Source of the DNA: Streptomyces guryensis
GTDB taxonomy: Bacteria > Actinomycetota > Actinomycetes > Streptomycetales > Streptomycetaceae
Length of the DNA stretch: 64,000 bases
Direction: 5' to 3'
NCBI RefSeq assembly: GCF_021261325.1
Contig: NZ_JAJSBI010000038.1
Location: 1 to 64,000 of the forward strand
Positions 1 to 8,711 of this stretch are shown here, one piece after another (the first letter of the stretch is position 1; each line of letters starts with the position of its first letter). The notes beneath the pieces are model-generated. The model had not been told where the DNA came from and did not search any database. It saw only the letters and a program-made list of their open reading frames with translations. A program made the translations under genes and the position numbers.

Positions 1-75
1 AACCCGGAAGCTAAGCCTTACAGCGCCGATGGTACTGCAGGGGGGACCCTGTGGGAGAGTAGGACGCCGCCGAAC
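1..75 (+). rRNA. rrf: 5S ribosomal RNA, 3' part
   Basis: The sequence matches the 3' half of actinobacterial 5S rRNA, including the GGGGGACCCTGTGGGAGAGT region and the closing CCGCCGAAC. The 5' half lies outside the window, so the window begins inside or at the end of an rRNA operon. The 3' boundary is approximate to a few bases, and a strong terminator follows at once. Confidence 0.9.
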
Positions 76-84
76 AAAAATTGA

Positions 85-120
85 GAAAACCCCCGTACCG
101 TTATCGGTACGGGGGTTTTC
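85..120 (+). terminator. rRNA operon terminator
   Basis: A perfect 16-bp stem (arm GAAAACCCCCGTACCG) closes on a TTAT loop. The arm ends in a run of T on the + strand, as expected for an intrinsic terminator directly after 5S rRNA. Confidence 0.9.
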
Positions 121-144
121 TGCGTTTCCGGTACCGTGGCCAGC

Positions 145-696
145 ATGACGTACAAGATCCGTTCCATACGTGCCGACGAGTGGGCCGACGTCAAGGAGCT
201 GCGGCTCGATGCGTTGCGGGATCCCGTTGCGCATCTGGCGTTCCTCGAGACCTACGATCAGGCCGCTGCCCTGCCGGACTCCTTCTGGCAGGAGCGGGCC
301 GTCGGGGGCGCTGAAGGTGCGACCGGGGCGCAGCAGATCATCGCCGAGGGGCCGGACGGTGAATGGGTCGGAACTCTGACCGTGCTCATCGAGGAGGCCG
401 GCACTCGGGACTGGACCGGCCTCACGGTCGAGCGGAGGCAGGGGCACATCGTCGGGGTGTTCGTACGGCCCGAATACCGGGGCATCGGGCTGACCGAAGT
501 GCTCTTCGACGCAGGTCTGCAGTGGGCCTGGGAACGCGAAGTGGAGCGGGTGCGGCTCATCGTCCACGAGGACAACGACCGGGCCCGGCGCTTCTACGGC
601 AAGGCCGGATTCCTGCCCACCGGGCTCGTCGTGCCGCTGGGCGAGGACACCGACGAGCGCGAGCTGGAAATGGCTGTCGGGCGCGAGCAGCTGTAG
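145..696 (+). CDS. GNAT family N-acetyltransferase
   Basis: A 183-residue GNAT-fold protein that probably transfers acetyl from acetyl-CoA to an unidentified amine. The acetyl-CoA loop is seen as VGVFVRPEYRGIGLTEVL (R-x-x-G-x-G/A type) near residue 110, followed by the typical late motif NDRARRFYGKAGF. ATG 145 is preferred over GTG 136. There is no Shine-Dalgarno sequence, but TACCGT (132-137) sits 7 nt before the ATG like a -10 box, so the transcript may be leaderless. It stands alone between the rRNA terminator and a convergent operon. Substrate unknown. Confidence 0.85.
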   Translation: MTYKIRSIRADEWADVKELRLDALRDPVAHLAFLETYDQAAALPDSFWQERAVGGAEGATGAQQIIAEGPDGEWVGTLTVLIEEAGTRDWTGLTVERRQGHIVGVFVRPEYRGIGLTEVLFDAGLQWAWEREVERVRLIVHEDNDRARRFYGKAGFLPTGLVVPLGEDTDERELEMAVGREQL

Positions 697-711
697 AGGG
701 CTGTCAGAGGG

Positions 712-2220
712 TCACACCGGCAGTTCGTCGTGCGGCCAGCGGGTGCGGCCCTGTTCTCGGGAGCGGAGCAGGGCCAGCGTCGGCAGGCCCCGGTCCGCTC
801 CTGTGGCCAGTAGCTCCGGGAGCTGGGGAAGCGGAGCCACCGCTGCGACGTCGTCCAGGACGAGCGTGAGTGGTGGGTCGAGGCGACCGGAGGATGACCG
901 TTCGGCCATGCGCCGGCCACGCTCGACCACGCTTGAGACGAGGGCCGTCAGAAGGGGCATCGCGCCCGGGTTGGTCCTGGGGTCCTCGATGGATTCCCCC
1001 ACCGCATAAAGCGTGCCCCCTTCATGGACGAAGGAATCCAAGGTGAGGGCATCTGTTCGGTTTGGAGTGCAGGCCTCGCGGATGTTGACAGTGAAGAGGG
1101 CGGAGAGGGCTCGGCTGGTCAACTCCTGCGCCATGTCGCGGCGTTCGGGGTGTGCGGTGAGGGCGGCCTCCAGTTCGCCCGCGGAGCCTGGGGCGGCCTT
1201 GGGGTGCGTACGGAGGATGCGGACCGCGTCCTGGACCTGGGTGCCCTGGGACCAGCGGTGGACGTGGCGGATGGTGCGGCCGTCGACGGCGGCGGCGTGC
1301 ACGTAACTGCGCAGGAGCGTTTCGGCTGTTGCCGACAGGGCCTGGTCCAGCTTGGCCGTTGGGCGGATCGGGGCGAGGAGGGCGGCGGCTCTGGCCGCGG
1401 CCGTCTGCTTGTCCTCGCAGCCCGTGGTGGGGGACCAGTGGAGGCGGGCCGGGGTGTCGCAGAGGTGGGCGGGGTCGTAGAGGAGGACGGGGCCCAGTTT
1501 GGCCCTGGCGTCCTTGGTGTCCGACCAGACCGCGGGGTTCGAGGTGATGACGAGGGCGGGGCCTTCCGCGTCGCGTACGGCCTGGGTCGCGGTGGTCTGG
1601 CGGCTTTCCCTCGGGGCTACGACGAGTGTTTCCCGACCGCCGCCCACTCCGCCCACTCCGGCTACTCCGGCCACGCCACTCACGGTCGTCCGGTCGTCGG
1701 TGAACGGTGAGGGGAAGGGGTCGGGCGCAGGTGCCGCTTCCGGGAGGAGTTCCGTCGGCTGCGGTTCGGGGGGTGCTGTTCTCGGTGTCGGGACCTCGTA
1801 GTGCGTCGGTGCCGGCTCGGGCGTGGGTCCCTCAAGTGGTGTGCGTTGCTTCAGGCGGCCTGTGCGCCAGCGCGCGAACGTGCCCATCGCGAACACGGTC
1901 AGTACGAACAGCACCATCAACTGGCCGATGAACAGCCCCCAGAACAGCCCGTAGCCGGAAAGCTGTGTGTCCGGTGTCTCGGGCCAGGCGCCCGGGATGT
2001 CATGCGGTCGGCCGATGAGGTGGCGCATGGCCATGGGGGTGCGGGTGAAGGTGACGCCGGCCGGCCAGCTGCCCTTGGCGAACAGGCCGGCGAGGCCTGT
2101 GGCCGACCACACCAGCAGGGTCATGCCGAGGAGGAAGGCGAGTATGCCGAGCAGGAGCCCGTCCGGGATGCCGCCCTGCCCGTCCCGGGGTTCTCTTCGC
2201 CGGTCGTCCGGTCTCACCAC
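712..2220 (-). CDS. VirD4/TraG-like protein with degenerate P-loop
   Basis: A 502-residue membrane protein, last gene of the type IV secretion-like operon. Two membrane segments lie near residues 20-48 and 92-115, followed by a Pro-rich linker (130-175) and a C-terminal domain resembling TraG/VirD4 coupling ATPases. The Walker B-like strand LTLVLDD (about 451-457) and the following LPELLATGADRGLP are conserved. Where a P-loop (GGPGSGKT type) is expected, near residues 201-211, the sequence is VAPRESRQTTA, without the Gly-Lys-Thr core. The protein also ends soon after Walker B, earlier than normal coupling proteins. It probably does not hydrolyse ATP by the usual mechanism and may be structural or an adaptor. 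It starts 18 nt after the VirB4-like gene. Confidence 0.75.
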   Translation of the reverse strand: MVRPDDRRREPRDGQGGIPDGLLLGILAFLLGMTLLVWSATGLAGLFAKGSWPAGVTFTRTPMAMRHLIGRPHDIPGAWPETPDTQLSGYGLFWGLFIGQLMVLFVLTVFAMGTFARWRTGRLKQRTPLEGPTPEPAPTHYEVPTPRTAPPEPQPTELLPEAAPAPDPFPSPFTDDRTTVSGVAGVAGVGGVGGGRETLVVAPRESRQTTATQAVRDAEGPALVITSNPAVWSDTKDARAKLGPVLLYDPAHLCDTPARLHWSPTTGCEDKQTAAARAAALLAPIRPTAKLDQALSATAETLLRSYVHAAAVDGRTIRHVHRWSQGTQVQDAVRILRTHPKAAPGSAGELEAALTAHPERRDMAQELTSRALSALFTVNIREACTPNRTDALTLDSFVHEGGTLYAVGESIEDPRTNPGAMPLLTALVSSVVERGRRMAERSSSGRLDPPLTLVLDDVAAVAPLPQLPELLATGADRGLPTLALLRSREQGRTRWPHDELPV

Positions 2221-2238
2221 GTCCTGCCTCCCCTGCTG

Positions 2239-3666
2239 CTACGCCACCGTCGACTCGGACGGCCCCTCGAAGTCGCTCAGGTGCTGTTCCACGAAGGCTG
2301 CCGCGCGTTCCTCCGCCTCCAGCTCGGCGGCGCGCAGGGCGTCGTCTCTCAGGTCGCGCTCGGCGGACGACTCCGTCATGGCGCGGTCGGTGAAGACCAG
2401 CGGGCGTTCCGTCTCGGTGATCAGGTGTTTGACGACCTGGACGTTGCCGTTGACGTCCCAGACGGCGATGCCGGGGGTGAGGGTGGGGATGATCTCCACC
2501 GCCCAGCGGGGCAGCCCCAGGACGCGGCCCGTGGCCCGCGCTTCGTCGGCTTTCTGGGCGTAGATGGTCCTCGTGGAGGCCATCTTCAGGATGGCCGCGG
2601 CTTCCTTCGCCGCCGCGCCGTCGACGACGTCCGACAGGTGGTGGACGACCGCCACGAAGGACAGGCCGAGCCGTCGGCCGAACTTCAGCAGCCGCTGGAA
2701 CAGCTGGGCCACGAACGGGCTGTTGATGATGTGCCAGGCCTCCTCGACCAGGAAGATGCGCTTCTTCCGGTCGGGGCGGATCCAGGTGTGTTCCAGCCAT
2801 ACGCCGACGATCGCCATCAGGATCGGCATGGCGATGGAGTTGCGGTCGATGTGGGACAGATCGAACACGATGAGGGGTGCGTCGAGGTCGATGCCGACCG
2901 TGGTGGGACCGTCGAACATGCCGCGGAGGTCACCGTCGACCAGGCGGTCCAGGACCAGCGCCACGTCCAGGCCCCAGGCCCGTACGTCCTCTATGGCGAC
3001 GTTCATCGCCTCGGCCGACTCCGGTTCGGGGTGCCGTAGCTGCTCGACGATGTCGGTGAGGACCGGCTGGCGTTCGACGATCGTCTCGTTGACGTAGGCG
3101 TGCGCGACCTTGAGGGCGAAGCCGGAGCGCTCGTCCAGGCCGTGGCCCATCGCGACCTCGATGATGGTCCGGAGCAGGGCCAGCTGACCGGTGGTCGTGA
3201 TCGCCGGGTCCAGGGGGTTGAGGCGGATGCCCATGTCCAGGGCGGCCGTCGGGTCGAGCCGGATGGGGGTTATCCCCAGCTGCTCCGCGATCAGGTTCCA
3301 TTCGCCGACGCCGTCCTCGCCCTGGGCGTCCAGGACGACGACCTGGCGGTCGCGGAAGCGCAGCTGCCGTAGGACGTAGGTCTTCTCCAGGGCCGACTTG
3401 CCGTTGCCGGACTCGCCGAGGACCAGCCAGTGCGGGGCCGGGAGCTGCTGGCCGTACAGCTGGAAGGGGTCGTAGATGTAGCCCTTGCCGGAGTAGACCT
3501 CGCGGCCGATGATCACGCCCGAGTCGCCGAGGCCGGGGGCTGCGGTCGGGAGGTAGACCGCCTGGGCCTGGCCTGTCGAGGTGCGCACCGGCAGGCGGGT
3601 CGTCTCGACCTTCCCGAAGAGGAAGGCCGTGAAGGCGTCGGTCAGGACGGACAGCGGATCCCGCAT
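2239..3666 (-). CDS. VirB4/TraC-like secretion ATPase
   Basis: A 475-residue soluble ATPase corresponding to the C-terminal motor domain of VirB4. Walker A GESGNGKSA is at residues 84-92, Walker B RIFLVEEA at 303-310, and a helicase-like sensor region (FVAVVHHLSDV) follows. It lacks the N-terminal VirB4 domain, which appears to be supplied by the preceding gene product. It would energise assembly or substrate movement in the type IV-like machine. The ATG at 3666 lies 13 nt after the upstream stop, so the genes are co-transcribed. No relaxase gene is nearby, so conjugation cannot be inferred. Confidence 0.85.
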   Translation of the reverse strand: MRDPLSVLTDAFTAFLFGKVETTRLPVRTSTGQAQAVYLPTAAPGLGDSGVIIGREVYSGKGYIYDPFQLYGQQLPAPHWLVLGESGNGKSALEKTYVLRQLRFRDRQVVVLDAQGEDGVGEWNLIAEQLGITPIRLDPTAALDMGIRLNPLDPAITTTGQLALLRTIIEVAMGHGLDERSGFALKVAHAYVNETIVERQPVLTDIVEQLRHPEPESAEAMNVAIEDVRAWGLDVALVLDRLVDGDLRGMFDGPTTVGIDLDAPLIVFDLSHIDRNSIAMPILMAIVGVWLEHTWIRPDRKKRIFLVEEAWHIINSPFVAQLFQRLLKFGRRLGLSFVAVVHHLSDVVDGAAAKEAAAILKMASTRTIYAQKADEARATGRVLGLPRWAVEIIPTLTPGIAVWDVNGNVQVVKHLITETERPLVFTDRAMTESSAERDLRDDALRAAELEAEERAAAFVEQHLSDFEGPSESTVA

Positions 3667-3679
3667 CAGAGCTCAGCCC

Positions 3680-5239
3680 CTACCTTCGGATGCCGGTGGC
3701 GAACGGGAGCGTGTTCACGAAGGCGCGATGGTGTTCCCGGTCGCACCACTCCAGCTTCAGGTACGACTTTCCGGCCGAGGCGCGGATGGTCCGCTTGTCG
3801 CGGGCGAGGGCCTCGGGGGAGCGGGAGGAGACGGTGATGTAGCCGACCAGGTTCACGCCGGCCGCGCCGCTCGCCAGGTCCTCGCCGCGCTGGTCCAGGC
3901 GGTTGTGGGCGGCGACGTCACGGGGGTCGACCGTGCGGTTCATCTTGGCGGCCCGGGAGGCCTCGGCCTCGTCGTTGGTCTTCTCCGTCAGCATGCGTTC
4001 GATGGCCACCTCGGTGGGTTCGAGATCCATCGTGACGGCGACCGTGCGGATGACGTCCGGGGTGTGGACGAGGAGCGGGGCCAGGAAGTTGACGCCGACG
4101 GGGGTCATCGGCCACTCCTTCACCCAGGCCGTGGCATGGCACCAGGGCGCGCGGGTGGACGACTCCCGGGTCTTGGCCTGGAGGAACGTCGGCTCCATGG
4201 CGTCGAGTTCGGCCGGCCAGGCGTTGCGTTTGGTCATCGCCTGGATGTGGTCGATCGGGTGGTCGGGGTCGTACATGGAGTGGATGAGTGAGGCGAGACG
4301 GCCCTGCCCGAGCGGCTGGCGTACGCGGATGTCGGCTTCCTGGAGGCGCGAGCAGATGTCCGTGAGCTCGCGGGCCATGACGACCGCGAGACCCGCGTCG
4401 CGGTCCACCTTGCGGCCGTTCTGGGGGCGGGCCGCCCGTGCCATCGCCTGTGCCTCGGCCGCGAGGTCGCGGGTGAAGTGCATACAGGCGACGAGGTAGG
4501 CGCGGTGCTGCTCACTGCTCGTCGACACCATCGACTGCAGTTGGTCGTACGACTGCTGCAGCCAGCCCAGGGACTTCTCGTCCCCGCGGATGGCGACGTC
4601 CTTGGCGTGGGCGTCGGGGTCGGCGGGGAGGGTGCGGGCGAGCATCTGGAGGCGGGTGACGAAGCCGTCGCCGTTGGCGACGTGCTTGAGGAGCGTGCCG
4701 AAGCGGTCGACCAGGGCTTCCTGGTCCTCCGAGTCGCGCAGGCCGACGCCGGGGCCTTCGATCTCGATGGCCGCCGTCACTGTGCGGCGGTCCGCGTGGA
4801 GCAGTACGGCGATCTCGTCCGGGCCGAAGGGGGCGGCCAGCCAGGTGATGCGGCCGATCCCCGGAGGGGGGCCGATCTCGACCTCGCGTCCGTCGAGCCG
4901 GGTGCCGGCCTCGACGACGCCGCTGCGGTAGAGGGTGCCCTGCTTGAGGGTGCGCTTGTAACTGCGGTTGATCTCGAACCACTTGTAGAACGTGCGGTGC
5001 TTGTACGGCACGTAGACCACCATCAAGGCGATCAGCGGGAAACCCATCAGCAGCACGATGCGCAGGGAGAGGACGGGGACCAGGAGCCCGCACATCATGC
5101 CGAGGAACGCGCCCGCGATGATCAGCGCGATCTCGCCGGACTCGCGGTTCCGGCCGACGATCGCGTTCGGCCGGGCGCGGCCGATGAGATACGTACGGCG
5201 GGGCGTGATCGGATGGGACAGGTGGGACTCGGTCGTCAA
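3680..5239 (-). CDS. SCO6880-like membrane protein of the T4SS-like cluster
   Basis: A 519-residue protein. Two hydrophobic segments near residues 38-80 are followed by a long soluble region, a layout seen in actinobacterial SCO6880-type proteins that act with a separate VirB4 ATPase. I see no Walker motif, so it probably corresponds to the VirB3/VirB4-N part of the complex. Its ATG overlaps the stop codon of the VirB6-like gene by 4 nt (5236-5239), which indicates translational coupling. Family name recalled from conserved Streptomyces proteins; molecular role inferred from operon position. Confidence 0.75.
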   Translation of the reverse strand: MTTESHLSHPITPRRTYLIGRARPNAIVGRNRESGEIALIIAGAFLGMMCGLLVPVLSLRIVLLMGFPLIALMVVYVPYKHRTFYKWFEINRSYKRTLKQGTLYRSGVVEAGTRLDGREVEIGPPPGIGRITWLAAPFGPDEIAVLLHADRRTVTAAIEIEGPGVGLRDSEDQEALVDRFGTLLKHVANGDGFVTRLQMLARTLPADPDAHAKDVAIRGDEKSLGWLQQSYDQLQSMVSTSSEQHRAYLVACMHFTRDLAAEAQAMARAARPQNGRKVDRDAGLAVVMARELTDICSRLQEADIRVRQPLGQGRLASLIHSMYDPDHPIDHIQAMTKRNAWPAELDAMEPTFLQAKTRESSTRAPWCHATAWVKEWPMTPVGVNFLAPLLVHTPDVIRTVAVTMDLEPTEVAIERMLTEKTNDEAEASRAAKMNRTVDPRDVAAHNRLDQRGEDLASGAAGVNLVGYITVSSRSPEALARDKRTIRASAGKSYLKLEWCDREHHRAFVNTLPFATGIRR

Positions 5240-6582
5240 CGCCCTTCACCTCCCGTGCGGTTGGTACTGCTGTTGCGGGTGTTGCTGGCGTGCGGGGTGT
5301 TCACCGGGTTCGACGAACGGGGTGCGGGTGCGGCGGAGGGGACGGATCCGCCGCCACCGTTCGAGGGGCGCGTGCTGTGGGCGGCGACTCCGCCCGAGGC
5401 CGGGTTGGCAGGGCGGGGGCCGCCGCCCGAGGACGACTGGCCGCCGCCTCCGTTGTCGTTGGCGCGGGCGCTGTGTGTCTTGATGCCCTGCGCGACCATG
5501 GTCGCCGGGGAGCTGATGACCGCGGCGGCCTTGCCCTCGGCGCCCTGCATCATGCGGTTGTTGCGGCCGCTGGCGATCTCGTCGCCGAAGCCCGGGACGA
5601 ACCTGTAGATCATCGCGCTGGCGAAGATGGCGAGCAGGATGATCGCGAGGCCGGAGACGACCGCTGAGAACGAGTCCGGGCCGTTCGCGGAGGACAGGGC
5701 GCCGGCCAGGCCCAGCACGATCACGATGATCGGCTTGACGAGGATCACCGCGATCATGATGCCCGCCCAGCGGCGGACGTGGCCCCACAGGTTCTTGTCG
5801 ACGAGGCCGGCGTAGACGACGGTGCCGAGCAGGGCGCCGACGTAGAGCAGGGCGGCGCGGATGACGAGCTCCAGCCAGAGCACTCCCGCGGCGAGGATGC
5901 TGACCAGGGACACCACGATCAGCATGATGGGGCCGCCGCCGATGTGCTCGCCCTTGTTGAGGGCGCCGGAGAACGTGCCGAAGAAGGTGTCCGTCTGGTT
6001 GCCGGTGGTCTTGGCGAGGACGTCGGTGACGCCGTCGGTGGCCGATACGACGGTGTAGAGGATCAGGGGTGTGAAGGCGGAGGCGAGCACCGTCAGCCAG
6101 AGGAAACCGATCGCCTCCGAGATCGCCGTCGTGAGGGGGACACCTCGGACGGCTCGCTTGGCCACGGCCAGCAGCCAGAGCAGGAGGGTGAGGATCGTGG
6201 AGGCCGCGAAGACGACTGCGTACTGCTGAAGGAACTTCTGGTTGGTGAAGTCGACGTTCGCGGTTTCTTTGACGGCCTCGCTGAGCTTGTCGATGGTCCA
6301 GGAGGCGGCCTTGGCGCAGCCCTTGGCGAGGGAGGAGAGGGGGTCGAGGGTGGACGTGGGGTCGATGAGGGACGGGGATCCACCGGAGGATCCGCCTCCG
6401 GAGTCACCTTCGCAGATCTGCCTGGCCTGGCCTGTCAGGAGGTCGCAGTTGCCGGTGGACTTGGTGGGGCTCGGGGTGGGCGAAGGTGCCGCTGCGGCGT
6501 GGGTGGCCAGCAGTACGGCGGCGGTCTGCACGGCGGTGACTGCGGCGGTGACCTTGAGTGTGAGGCGCTGGCTACCGGGCAT
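5236..6582 (-). CDS. VirB6/TrbL-like polytopic membrane protein
   Basis: A 448-residue secretory protein. It has a signal peptide (residues 1-32, cleavage near AAAAPSP), a short Cys-containing extracytoplasmic loop (CDLLTGQARQICEG), about seven or eight hydrophobic segments between residues 125 and 340, and a disordered Gly/Ser/Asn/Pro tail. This is the VirB6/TrbL layout: an inner-membrane channel component. It overlaps the upstream VirB8-like gene by 11 nt and the downstream gene by 4 nt. Confidence 0.8.
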   Translation of the reverse strand: MPGSQRLTLKVTAAVTAVQTAAVLLATHAAAAPSPTPSPTKSTGNCDLLTGQARQICEGDSGGGSSGGSPSLIDPTSTLDPLSSLAKGCAKAASWTIDKLSEAVKETANVDFTNQKFLQQYAVVFAASTILTLLLWLLAVAKRAVRGVPLTTAISEAIGFLWLTVLASAFTPLILYTVVSATDGVTDVLAKTTGNQTDTFFGTFSGALNKGEHIGGGPIMLIVVSLVSILAAGVLWLELVIRAALLYVGALLGTVVYAGLVDKNLWGHVRRWAGIMIAVILVKPIIVIVLGLAGALSSANGPDSFSAVVSGLAIILLAIFASAMIYRFVPGFGDEIASGRNNRMMQGAEGKAAAVISSPATMVAQGIKTHSARANDNGGGGQSSSGGGPRPANPASGGVAAHSTRPSNGGGGSVPSAAPAPRSSNPVNTPHASNTRNSSTNRTGGEGR

Positions 6583-7402
6583 AAGTGAAGCCTCCGTACT
6601 CCTCGACGGCCTTTGCCATTGCGTCAGCGCTGGAGGCCTTGTCGTCGCCGGGAACGGGCGCAGGGCCGTCCTTCTGGGACTGGCTCACGATCTTCCAGTC
6701 ACCGTTTGTCCACTCGAGGCGCATCGTGGTGGTGAACCAGCTGTTCGTCACGGGGTTGGTCGAGCTTTCCCCGGCGAGTCCGAGGAGGCCGCTGCACCAG
6801 ACCGCTACGGTCGCGTGGCTGTCAGTGGACTCGGTGACGGTGGTGCCGATCGGGCTCGTTCGCGATACGAACGTGGAGCCCGAGGGGGCTGAGCCGTCCT
6901 CGTTCAGGCCGACGGACTTGTCGAGTTCCGGCGTGTAGGCCTTGTCCAGGGCCGACTGGAAGTTCGCGAGTCGGGAAGGTGTGATGACGGCCTGCAGGAT
7001 GGCGTCCCGCCTGGTCTTGTTGAACATGTCGGCCGAGCCGAGCGCCACCGCGTAGTTCGCCGCAGCGCTCTGCGCCCCCTGCTGGTCGTGCGCGTAGCCG
7101 GTGGGAATCCCGCCTGTCGTCGTGCGCACCGCCTTCGTCCCGCTCGCAGCCGTGGACGCGGCGTCCGGCTTGTTGCCCGACCCGCCGGCCGAAGAGGAAT
7201 CGCCCCCTCCACGGTTCGCGAAGGCGATCGCGGCGATGAGCAGGACCACCACGCCGACCACCGTGATCAGGCTCCGGGACGACGATCTGCCGCCGCGCCG
7301 TGCGCCGCCGTACACATCGCCGCCGCTGTCGGGCAGCCGGGTCCGGGTCTGGCCCGTGCCGCCGTAACCGCCGGAGGCCTCGTGCTCGTCTCCGAGACTC
7401 AT
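6572..7402 (-). CDS. VirB8-like (NTF2-fold) single-pass membrane protein
   Basis: A 276-residue protein. A hydrophilic N-terminus is followed by one membrane segment (about residues 43-63), a Ser/Gly/Ala linker and an extracytoplasmic domain. The domain ends in the NTF2-like pattern TTTMRLEWTNGDWKIVSQ, typical of VirB8/TcpC-like T4SS components. I chose ATG 7402 (MSLGDEHEAS) rather than the longer in-frame start near 7498: a GGAGAGGG-like ribosome site precedes it, and the upstream extension is Arg-rich and unlike the rest. It overlaps the VirB6-like gene by 11 nt. Confidence 0.75.
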   Translation of the reverse strand: MSLGDEHEASGGYGGTGQTRTRLPDSGGDVYGGARRGGRSSSRSLITVVGVVVLLIAAIAFANRGGGDSSSAGGSGNKPDAASTAASGTKAVRTTTGGIPTGYAHDQQGAQSAAANYAVALGSADMFNKTRRDAILQAVITPSRLANFQSALDKAYTPELDKSVGLNEDGSAPSGSTFVSRTSPIGTTVTESTDSHATVAVWCSGLLGLAGESSTNPVTNSWFTTTMRLEWTNGDWKIVSQSQKDGPAPVPGDDKASSADAMAKAVEEYGGFTYAR

Positions 7403-7588
7403 GCCGTGTACGCCCTCTCCAGCTCGTAGACATACGACGGTAGCCGTGCTGGTTCCCGCGCGGGCGCGGTGTGGTGACTCGACATCAGGGAAACGCAACC
7501 TCAGCCGGTGGGCACGACGGGCGGGTGGGGGTGGAGGGGACCGGGCGTGCCCGGAGGGGACTGGCGGGCGCCTGCCGTAAAAGGCCTG

Positions 7589-7906
7589 CTAGACGGCCAT
7601 GCCGTACACGATGGTGAAGAGCGTGCCCAGCGAACCGATGATGAATACCCCGGTGAGACCGGCGATGATGAGCCCTTTGCCTTGTTCCGCGCTGAAGGTG
7701 TCGCGGAGCGCGGTCGCGCCGATGCGCTGCTTGGCGGCGCCCCATACGGCGATGCCGAGGCAGAGGAGAATGGCGACCGCCATCACCACCTCGATCATGA
7801 CCTTCGCCTCGTTGCCCAGGCTGCCGAAGGGGCCCCAGTCCGGAGCGATCCCGCCGATGATGGTGTTGATGTCTCCCTTGTCGGCCGCAAAGAGCATGTA
7901 AGTCAC
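7589..7906 (-). CDS. VirB2-like small two-helix membrane protein
   Basis: A protein of about 105 residues with two hydrophobic helices (roughly residues 38-58 and 78-100) separated by a short basic loop, and no export signal beyond the first helix. Size, topology and first place in the operon suit a pilin-like VirB2 subunit or the small membrane proteins found in actinobacterial T4SS-like clusters. GTG 7906 gives 105 residues; ATG 7897 is an alternative with better spacing from AGGGG. A gap of 186 bp separates it from the VirB8-like gene. Confidence 0.7.
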   Translation of the reverse strand: MTYMLFAADKGDINTIIGGIAPDWGPFGSLGNEAKVMIEVVMAVAILLCLGIAVWGAAKQRIGATALRDTFSAEQGKGLIIAGLTGVFIIGSLGTLFTIVYGMAV

Positions 7907-8265
7907 CGCCCCTGGTGGGTAGTTCCGCAGTCCCCTGCGGGGATGCAGAGGTCAGGCTCATTCTCGCCGACAATGCTGCCTTCGGATGTCGACTTGGCGT
8001 CATTGCGTGGCGGGTTTCGTACGAATAGCTGTTAGGTCACTCTGTGTATCACGGCAGGTCACGCCGGGCAATGAGGCCTGAGCGGAACCTGTGGTGGGGT
8101 TCCGTCGTTGACCCCTCTTACGACCTGAATCGTTCCTGACGGTGGGTCGGGTGAGGGGTCGAGCCGATGTTCTCCGGGTGACGGACGAACGGATAGAAGA
8201 GTATCCGGTACGGGGAACGGGCCGCGGCCCGCTCGGTGACGGAGGGTCAGTCGTCATGCAGGTCG
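7907..8265. other. intergenic region upstream of the T4SS-like operon
   Basis: No convincing gene on either strand. The region must hold the promoter of the leftward operon that begins at 7906. A GC-rich dyad, CGGGCCGCGGCCCG, lies near 8218-8231. The strip from 8266 onward is a decayed peptidase fragment. Confidence 0.5.
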
Positions 8266-8420
8266 TGGCGCAGCTGACGTAGGAGTCGTGGACCCGGACG
8301 CCGGCGGCGGGGTCGGCGACGGCCGAGACGTCCGCGATGGTGCGTTGGTGCAGCCGGTGTCGGTCTGCCGGGTCGGCTTGGTGTCGTCGGAGGAGCAGCC
8401 GGAGCCGGTGGCCTGTTTCT
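8266..8420 (-). pseudogene. decayed fragment of an S53 (sedolisin) peptidase gene
   Basis: On the minus strand this strip encodes ATGSGCSSDDTKPTRQTDTG followed, after a one-base deletion, by TIADVSAVADPAAGVRVHDS. That corresponds to the segment just before the catalytic Ser of the intact S53 peptidase at 8929-10302 (GTGSGCSSYDAKP... GDVSAVADPATGVSVYDTYG). The deletion is visible by aligning the DNA at the ACC-AA(G)-CGC position. The rest of the gene, including the GTSAS motif, is missing. It lies directly after the stop of the small lipoprotein gene, so it looks like a relic of a second peptidase copy. Confidence 0.75.
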
Positions 8421-8426
8421 GTTCCG

Positions 8427-8711
8427 CTAGCGCGTGGTGCACTTGGGGTAGGTCGAACCCTCGACGCAGTTGTCGTAGGCGCTGTAGCTGACGTCGACCT
8501 CCTGCTCGTCGCCGCCCTTCGGGCGGACCATCAGCTCGTACTCGGTGTGGCAGCTGCGGGTCCTCTTCGTGCCCTTCTTCTTCGTCTTGCACTCGTGGTC
8601 CGTGTTCTTGCTGACGACGGTGCCGGTGACGTTCTTCGACTTGCTGCTGCAGCCGGCCAGCGGCGCGGTGAGTGCGGCGACGGTGAGCAGGACTGCGAGC
8701 GTGCGCTTCAT
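8427..8711 (-). CDS. small secreted lipoprotein
   Basis: A 94-residue lipoprotein precursor. The signal peptide MKRTLAVLLTVAALTAPLAGC ends in a clear lipobox (LAGC), with Cys 21 lipidated after cleavage. The mature part is short and rich in Lys, Thr and four further Cys residues (HECKTK, RSCHTEY, NCVEGS, KCTTR), which may form two disulfides outside the membrane. I recognise no family. It ends 6 nt before the peptidase relic, which suggests the neighbourhood has been rearranged. Confidence 0.75.
   Translation of the reverse strand: MKRTLAVLLTVAALTAPLAGCSSKSKNVTGTVVSKNTDHECKTKKKGTKRTRSCHTEYELMVRPKGGDEQEVDVSYSAYDNCVEGSTYPKCTTR

Noticed and set aside
1801..3039. A 412-residue open frame antisense to the VirB4-like gene
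   Set aside because: Low-complexity antisense frame; Walker A and B motifs lie in the minus-strand gene.
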